12,420 bases of DNA, from assembly GCA_900544255.1 (NCBI GenBank), contig UQUM01000050.1:1-12420 (forward strand). The letters are read 5' to 3'. Made by a program: the position numbers and the translations under genes. Positions 1-5,800 of this stretch are shown here, piece by piece. Below the pieces are notes generated by a model that saw only the letters and a program-made list of their open reading frames with translations, was not told the origin of the DNA and did not search any database. The DNA comes from an uncultured Sutterella sp. GTDB taxonomy: Bacteria; Pseudomonadota; Gammaproteobacteria; Burkholderiales; Burkholderiaceae_F. Position 1 is the stretch's first letter. The number at the start of each line of letters is the position of its first letter.

Positions 1-77
1 GCCTTTGGCTATGTGCTTGGCGCTACCTCCTGCACTCGGGACTTGCACCCATTAGAACGCGCTCATGCCGAGCGCAC
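1..77 (-). mobile_element. Group IIC (bacterial class C) intron, 5' end only, cut by window edge
   Basis: Read on the minus strand from 77, the sequence starts GTGCGCTCGGCATGAGCGC, continues with a 'GGGTGCAAGTCCCGAG' block and ends with 'ACATAGCCAAAGGC'. This matches, from memory, the start of domain I in class C group II introns such as the Oceanobacillus iheyensis one (GUGUGCCCGGCAUGGG, then GGGUGAGAGUCCCGA, then UUAGCCUAACGC). The GUGCG start defines the 5' splice boundary at base 77. The rest of the ribozyme and any reverse transcriptase/maturase ORF lie to the left of the window. The intron lies 7 nt after a strong hairpin, the preferred target of class C introns. Recognition rests on about 77 bases, and activity cannot be judged. 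Confidence 0.78.
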
Positions 78-117
78 TAAGACCGCGCCCGCAGTCGAAT
101 CCATCGGCTGCGGGCGC
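78..117 (-). terminator. Intrinsic terminator hairpin of the BOF gene, used as intron target
   Basis: Bases 85-94 (gcgcccgcag) pair perfectly with 108-117 (ctgcgggcgc). The stem extends inward by four more pairs, one a G-T, leaving a 5-nt loop (99-103). On the minus strand the hairpin lies about 35 nt after the stop of the BOF-domain gene. It is followed by GGTCTTA and then the intron start, so the usual long U-tract is absent or was interrupted by the insertion. An A-rich flank (ttaagcaa on the minus strand) precedes the stem, as in many bidirectional terminators. Confidence 0.7.
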
Positions 118-151
118 TTGCTTAACGGGCGGAACGAGTTAGAAAAGGAAC

Positions 152-535
152 TCAGAGCGGCTGGGCGGAGATCACCTCAAGCTCGGTGCTGTTCCAGTCC
201 TTGTCGACTTCAGCCCGGATTTCAACGGGCGCATCCTTCGTGATCATGGACCAGTCCTTGTCGTCGTCAAGCTCGGCCTTGATCGAGTTGCCTTCGGTGT
301 CGGTGAAGACGTACTTGTCGCCCTTGATGTGGCCGGTGAACTTGCCGCGCAGCGTGACGATCTGATGATCCTTTGCGGTGTTGAGCACGTGGGTCACGGT
401 GCTGACGGGACCAGCGTCAAAGCCCTTGGGGCCTTGAACCGCCGCCTGAGCGGCAGCATCAAAGCCGTGCGGATGACCGGCAAAAACGGGCAGGGCGGCG
501 AGTGCGGCGCCGAGTGCGATGAGCGTCTTCTTCAT
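152..535 (-). CDS. Secreted BOF (bacterial OB-fold) protein, YgiW/YdeI family
   Basis: The 127-residue product begins MKKTLIALGAALAALPVFA-GHPHG, a short Sec signal peptide with an A-x-A-type cleavage site, so the mature protein should be periplasmic. The rest (TVTHVLNTAKDHQIVTLRGKF, then YVFTDTEGNSIKAELDDD, then ending VDKDWNSTELEVISAQ) has the order and spacing of the NirD/YgiW/YdeI family, a small OB-fold group linked in enterobacteria to stress tolerance. The ligand is unknown. The start at 535 is preferred over an in-frame ATG 24 nt upstream because AAGGAG lies 7 nt before it and the signal peptide then begins normally. It has its own upstream promoter candidate and downstream hairpin, suggesting a single-gene unit. 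Family assignment is good; the physiological role here is inferred only. Confidence 0.88.
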   Translation of the reverse strand: MKKTLIALGAALAALPVFAGHPHGFDAAAQAAVQGPKGFDAGPVSTVTHVLNTAKDHQIVTLRGKFTGHIKGDKYVFTDTEGNSIKAELDDDKDWSMITKDAPVEIRAEVDKDWNSTELEVISAQPL

Positions 536-621
536 GAGTTTTCTCCTTCGCGCGTCCATAATGAGGAGCGTGCATCATTCAAGCGGCCTCGTCCGGTGTT
601 CGGAACGGCTGGCATGAATCC

Positions 622-651
622 ATTGTATTGGGAACGGTTCTCAGATTTCAG
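622..651 (-). promoter_or_regulatory. Candidate sigma-70 promoter for the BOF gene
   Basis: On the minus strand a TACAAT -10 element (622-627) lies 18 nt after CTGAAA (646-651), a 4-of-6 match to the -35 consensus. The predicted start of transcription is about 80 nt upstream of the BOF start codon. The rest of the gap between the two genes (536-756) holds only a weak 5-bp inverted repeat (CCCGC/GCGGG) that could be part of the fsr transcript end. Confidence 0.45.
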
Positions 652-756
652 GACCGTTATGGGTAGATCCATCAAGATGTGTAACGAAGTGTGGCTGTGA
701 AATACCCGCCGCCATACCCATGAGCGGGATCACCTTCCGTTTCTGCGTTTTGTCTC

Positions 757-1941
757 CTATCGTCCCGTCTCTTTGGGCAGCCACAACGCCGCCAAACCGA
801 TCAGCGGCAGAAACGACGTGGCGGTAAACACAAAATCGAGACTCGTCACGTCCGCCACCCAACCGAACACAGCGGTCGCCGCCCCGCCGATGCCGAAAGA
901 CAAACCGAAAAAGAGTCCCGAAATGAGCCCCGTGTGTTCCGGCATTGCATCCAACGCACAAACGACGATCGCCGAAAAGGCCGACGAGATGACGAAGGAC
1001 ACGATGACCGCCAACGCCACCGTCGCCGTCAACCCCGTCCAAGGGAGAAGCAGTGCAAAGGGGGCGGCACCAAAAATCGACCCGAAGATCACCGCCCGGC
1101 GACCGAACCGATCCGTCATCGGGCCGCCCAAGAGCGTACCGACGGCGCCCGCCGCCAAAAAGGCAAAGAGAACGTACTGCGCGCCCGCCATCGTCACGCC
1201 GAACTTTTCCATCACATAAAACGTAAGGAAATTACCGAGCGAAGCGTGGTAAATCTGCTTGGAGAACATCAGCACCAAAAGAAGCACCACCACAAACACC
1301 AAGTGCCTGCGGTCAGCTTCCGTACGCATCACGGCAGCCTTCGCTTTCTTTGCTGCGGCGGCGAGTTTCTCCCCGGCGCGTCCGATGAAAAAGAGCACCA
1401 CGGCCGCACAGGCGGCTGCCGCGGAAAACCAGGCGATATTGTCCTGGCCGTAGGGCAGAATGATGACGGCCGTTGCCAAGGGCCCCACGGCAAACCCCAA
1501 GTTGCCGCCCACCTGAAAAACGGATTGCGCGAGCCCCTTTTTTCCGCCCGAAGCACTCTGCGCAATCCGCACGCATTCGGGGTGAAAAATCGCCGACCCG
1601 CACCCCGTCAGCGCCACGGCGGCGAGCGCCGCGTAAAACCCGGCGCTTCGGGAGAGGAGCCAGACGCCCACGAGCGTAAAAAGCATTCCCACCGACAAGG
1701 CCGCCGGATGGCGCTTTTTATCCACGGCAAGCCCCACCAAGGGTTGCAGAATCGAACTCGTCAGCTGAATGACGAGCGTCAACAACCCCACCTCGGCAAA
1801 CGTGAGTCCGAGATTTTCCTTGATGAGCGGCATCGCCGACGGAATCACGGACTGGATGAGGTCGTTCAAAAAATGCGCGAGGCACACGAGGGCCAACACC
1901 GTGCCCGCGGTTTTACCCTGAGACATTGTCGAAGACGGCAT
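757..1941 (-). CDS. fsr: MFS exporter, fosmidomycin-resistance (Fsr) type
   Basis: The 394-residue protein is a 12-helix major facilitator close in length to E. coli Fsr (406 aa). It shares distinctive stretches with Fsr: HFLNDLIQS near residue 23, LTFAEVGLLTL, SSILQPLVG, GSAIFHPECVRIAQSASGG, LAQSVFQVGGN, the central MFSKQIYHASLGNF segment, GGPMTDRFGRR (the MFS A-like loop of the second half), and SGLFFGLSFGIGG near the end. Family members export fosmidomycin and possibly other small polar compounds by proton antiport across the inner membrane. The natural substrate is unknown. The start at 1941 has AAGGAG 6 nt upstream, and this SD overlaps the stop codon of the preceding gene. It is therefore the second gene of a two-gene operon, probably translationally coupled. 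An internal ATG five codons later is less well placed. Confidence 0.93.
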   Translation of the reverse strand: MPSSTMSQGKTAGTVLALVCLAHFLNDLIQSVIPSAMPLIKENLGLTFAEVGLLTLVIQLTSSILQPLVGLAVDKKRHPAALSVGMLFTLVGVWLLSRSAGFYAALAAVALTGCGSAIFHPECVRIAQSASGGKKGLAQSVFQVGGNLGFAVGPLATAVIILPYGQDNIAWFSAAAACAAVVLFFIGRAGEKLAAAAKKAKAAVMRTEADRRHLVFVVVLLLVLMFSKQIYHASLGNFLTFYVMEKFGVTMAGAQYVLFAFLAAGAVGTLLGGPMTDRFGRRAVIFGSIFGAAPFALLLPWTGLTATVALAVIVSFVISSAFSAIVVCALDAMPEHTGLISGLFFGLSFGIGGAATAVFGWVADVTSLDFVFTATSFLPLIGLAALWLPKETGR

Positions 1942-1951
1942 GGGCGGCTCC

Positions 1952-2716
1952 TTAACGACGCCCGCGGCGCAGGGTGTACAAAACGAATCCCTGCAGAATG
2001 AGCGTCACGACGGATGCCGCGGCATACCCCTGCCACAGAGCAGCGTCCGTCAACGTCAGACTCAGCACCCAATAAAACACCGCGCCGCTTAAGAGCCCCT
2101 TCACCAAGCCTGCCATCACATTCTGAGCCTCACCGGCGCCGTTTTGCGTCTGCGCAAAAAGCGCCATCGTTAACGCCATCATCGGAAAAGAAGAAACAAT
2201 GCCGCTTACCTCCGGTCCGATAAAAGGCGCCGCCCCCGTCACCGCGAGCATCATCAGCGCCATAAACCCCATCCGCAGACACAAGTCATATTTCGGCGGT
2301 CGCTGAGGCTTAGCTGACGCTTTCGATACCGGAATGAAATAAGCACCCACCATTAGCAGGACTACCGTCAGAATAAAAAGCGGCCACAACGACAAATTGA
2401 GTGCCTTCAGAATCCACGATGCCGCGGCAAAGGCCGTTAACCCCGTTAGTATCGCCACAATGCGGCCCCGGGGACAAACCGCAGCATACACGACCCCAAA
2501 AAACGCCAGTGCCGCGGTTCCCACCAATGAGCCCAAGGCGGCATTGACGGCAAAATCCGCACCGTGCTCCACGGCAAGCACTACGGAAATCGGCCCTGAA
2601 ACAAGGGGAAGCGCAATAATGAGCCCCCCTACGGTTTCGCCCCAACGACGTGCCGCCAACGTAGCCGCCGCCAAAAAAAGCGGTGCGCCGATCAATTTAA
2701 AAAGAAAGAGTGCCAT
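1952..2716 (-). CDS. Multi-pass membrane protein with internal duplication, unknown function
   Basis: I do not recognise a named family. The 254 residues are almost entirely hydrophobic, with about eight predicted membrane segments separated near residue 131 by a basic, proline-containing loop (SKASAKPQRPPKYD). The two halves look like tandem copies. Residues about 10-75 align with about 150-215, with the matched landmarks GETVGGLIIALPLVSG / GPEVSGIVSSFPMMA and then HGADFAVNAALGSLVG / NGAGEAQNVMAGLVKG. Such inverted or tandem 4-TM repeats are common in small transporters, but no substrate can be inferred. The gene ends 10 nt before fsr, with the fsr ribosome binding site over its stop codon, so the two are probably co-expressed. 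Its own SD is weak (GGGACGAG upstream of the ATG). The start is chosen as the first ATG preceding the hydrophobic N-terminus. Confidence 0.82.
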   Translation of the reverse strand: MALFLFKLIGAPLFLAAATLAARRWGETVGGLIIALPLVSGPISVVLAVEHGADFAVNAALGSLVGTAALAFFGVVYAAVCPRGRIVAILTGLTAFAAASWILKALNLSLWPLFILTVVLLMVGAYFIPVSKASAKPQRPPKYDLCLRMGFMALMMLAVTGAAPFIGPEVSGIVSSFPMMALTMALFAQTQNGAGEAQNVMAGLVKGLLSGAVFYWVLSLTLTDAALWQGYAAASVVTLILQGFVLYTLRRGRR

Positions 2717-2765
2717 ACGTCTCGTCCCGATTGCAACCGCCTCACTCTAGCAGAAGCCCATAGGC

Positions 2766-2808
2766 TCGGCGACGCCGAAGCGACCCCGTTAAAATGGAGA
2801 CACATTTT
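2766..2808. promoter_or_regulatory. Divergent intergenic region with two dyads and an AT-rich -10-like element
   Basis: The 105-nt gap between the leftward membrane-protein gene and the rightward helicase gene holds a perfect 13-nt palindrome, TCGGCG-A-CGCCGA (2766-2778). It also holds a second dyad, AAAATG-N6-CATTTT (2791-2796 / 2803-2808). TAAAAT at 2790-2795 could be a -10 element for the helicase gene, and the second dyad would overlap it, as an operator might. No good -35 is visible at the correct spacing, and no clear promoter was found for the leftward operon. Regulatory meaning is inferred. Confidence 0.25.
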
Positions 2809-2821
2809 CGGATTTTTCCTC

Positions 2822-5800
2822 ATGACCGACGTTTTTTCCTCACTTTTTCCTTCCGATCAGCACTTGGCGGCACTCGATCTGGAAACGACGCGCGACGGCC
2901 GTTTTGTGTCGTTTGCCGCCGTGACGGCGGAAGAAACGTTTTTCACCGAGACTCCGGAGGAAATGCATCGGATTCTCGCCCGACTGCTCGACGAAAAACG
3001 GGGACTCGTCGGCCACAATCTTCTGGGATTTGACATTCCGTGGCTCCTTAAAAACGGCGCCGATGCGCATCTTGCGGACATCCCCGTCATCGATACGCTC
3101 TTTCTTTCGCCGCTCGCTTTTCCCGCAAATCCCTATCACCGGCTCGTCAAAGACTACAAAATCGTATCCGACACCGTAAACAACCCGGTACACGACGCCG
3201 AACTCAGTCTCACGCTTTTGGCGGACGAGCGGGCTGCCCTCAGAAAATGCCCGCCCGCAGTTCTCTCGCTTTTCTCGACCCTCTTTTCCCGAGCGGAGGA
3301 CCCGGCTTTTCCCGGCTTTTTTAAGGGGCTCAGCCGCTTTTTCCGAGAACTCGCCCCTGTTTTCATGGACGAGGCGTCCCTGCGAAAGGCCCTTCTGGCC
3401 GCCCTCGCCCCCTACGCCTGTCCGAATCAAACGGCGCAATGGGCAGACGAATGCCTCGCCGACGCCCGACGGACGGTGCTTCTCATTTACGCACTTGCGT
3501 GGCTTCCGGAAGCAGGCGCCAATTCCGTCGTCCCCGCCTGGGTTCGGCACCGGTGGTCTGAGTTGGACGACGCGCTTTACCGTTTGCGAAGTCGCCCGTG
3601 CGGGGATCCCGGCTGCCGCTACTGCCGCATCAACCACGATGCCCGGCATCAGTTGAAGCGCTTTTTCGGGTTTGACGATTTTCGTCCGCTCCCGGACAGT
3701 CGCCCTCTGCAGCGCGACATCACGGAAGCTGCTATGCGCGACGAACCGCTCTTGGCGATTCTCCCCACCGGGGGCGGCAAGTCCCTCTGCTACCAACTCC
3801 CTGCACTCGTGCGAAATGCCCGGGACGCTTCGCTTACCGTCATCATTTCACCTCTGCAGGCCCTGATGAAGGATCAGGTGGACAACCTCGCGCAAAAAAC
3901 CGGTACCACGGCTGCCGCTGCGCTCTCAGGGCTCTTGACGATGCCCGAGCGCGGCGACGTGATGGATCGCGTCGTCAAGGGCGACGTTGCCCTCCTTTAC
4001 CTTTCCCCGGAACAATTGAGAAACACCTCCGTCAAACGAGTTCTTCTCACGCGGCGCATCGGCTGCTGGGTCTTTGACGAAGCACACTGCCTTTCCAAAT
4101 GGGGACACGACTTCCGTCCGGACTACCTTTACTGCGTGCGCGTCATCCGGGAGTTGGCCGAAACGCTCCACGCGGCGATCCCGCCCGTCCAGGCTTTCAC
4201 GGCCACCGCCAAACCCGACGTCATCCGCGACATTACGGACTGCTTCCGACCGGTTCTCTCCGGCAATCTCCCGATTTTTGCGGGCGGCGTCGAACGGCGC
4301 AATCTGCATTTTTCCGTGCAGTACGTCTCCCCAACCGAAAAGCCCGGAAGACTCCTTGGTTGCCTCACGCCCGTATTGGCCGACGAAAAAGCCGCAGTCG
4401 TCGTTTACTGCGCCACGAGCAAATCCTGCCGCCTCACGGCGCTCCTCATTAAAAACGCGCACCCCGAATGGGGGGCCGAGGCGTTTTACGCCAAACTCGC
4501 GCCGACGCACAAAAAGGAAATCCTTGACGCTTTTGTGAAGGGCTCGGTGCGCGTCATCTGTGCTACGAACGCCTTCGGCATGGGAATCGACAAAGACAAC
4601 ATCCGTCTCGTCGTTCACTATGAAATCCCGGGGTCACTTGAAAATTACCTGCAGGAAGCGGGCCGCGCCGGGCGCGACTTGGCCGACGCCGACTGCACGC
4701 TCCTTTACGATCCGGGCGACATCGATCAGCAGTTTTCGCTCGCCGCCCGCTCCGAAGTGACGCTCTCGGACATGACGACCGTGTTGCGCGCCGTGCGGCG
4801 CCGTACCGAACGCGTATTTGCCGCCCAAAAACGCCGGGAAACCCGGCATCGGCTGACGGAAAAGGAAAACAAAGCGCTCTGGGAGAAAGCCCGTCCGACG
4901 GACTACCCCGCCGTCGTCGAAACCGCCGGCGAAATTTTGACGGATGCCGATGCCGCCGACGCGGCGGCGTTCGACGAGGATCCGGCCACCAAGGTGCGCA
5001 CGGCCGTCGCGTGGCTCGAGTGCGCGGGGTTCATGCGCCGCACCGACAACAGCACGGAGGTCTTTCAGGGACTGCCGCGGTTTACGTCTTTGGAAGACGC
5101 CGACCGCCGTATCCGAGCCTTGAACCTCGGACGCCGCGCCCAAACGATTTGGTGCGCCGTCGTGCGCGCCATCCTTTCGCTGCCGCCCGATGCGGGACTC
5201 AACGCCGACACCGTGGCCGCAGGGCTCGGCGACTTTCTGCCGAAAGCGGAACTTCACGACGTCACCGCCAAAGACGTCATGCGGGTTCTTTCCGGCATGA
5301 CGCAGGCGGGACTTTTATCCCGCTCCCAACTCATCACACTGCTCCTAAAACCCTCGGGGCCCGCGGGCTTTACGACGCTTGCCGACGCCGCACTTCGATG
5401 TGAAAACCGTTTCCTCGATCTTCTGATCGAAACCGCCCCTGACGCCGACAACGGCGAACGTTATCCCTTAAATCTTCCGCAGGCCGCCAAAGACCTGGAG
5501 AAATCGGGGACGAAAGCCGATACGGCACTTCTCAGAAACATTCTCAAAACGTGGGAAAAGGACGGCGCCGCCGACGGCGGAAAAGGCACCGTAAGTCTTA
5601 CGCTCACCCGACGCAACGTCTACTTCATGGCGCTTAACCGATCCTGGCAGGAAATGAAACTTCTCAAGGATCGGCGCCATCGTCTTGCCCGAGTTCTTTT
5701 GGCGTTTCTTACCCGAGAACTCGGTTCCCGCATCGCCGGCCCCCGAGAGGAACTCGTGTCGTTTCCGATCGACAAACTCATTCGTACGATTGCCGCCGTT

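Noticed and set aside
1..97. Possible tRNA or riboswitch at the left edge
   Set aside because: No cloverleaf or anticodon arm can be folded. The GTGCG start and the GTGCAAGTCCC block fit a group IIC intron much better.
641..721. A 26-codon minus-strand frame (MGMAAGISQPH...) after fsr, with a GAAGGTGA-like site upstream
   Set aside because: It has no recognisable features, sits between the fsr stop and the BOF promoter, and its end overlaps the -35 candidate region. Chance is a simpler explanation.
934..2001. A 355-codon open frame on the plus strand opposite fsr
   Set aside because: It is rich in R, H and G with no domain, and lies antisense to a convincing transporter. It is a shadow frame of GC-rich coding sequence.
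2840..3796. A 318-codon minus-strand frame opposite the exonuclease/RecQ region
   Set aside because: The composition is low in hydrophobic core patterns and no motifs are seen. The opposite strand has intact helicase motifs.
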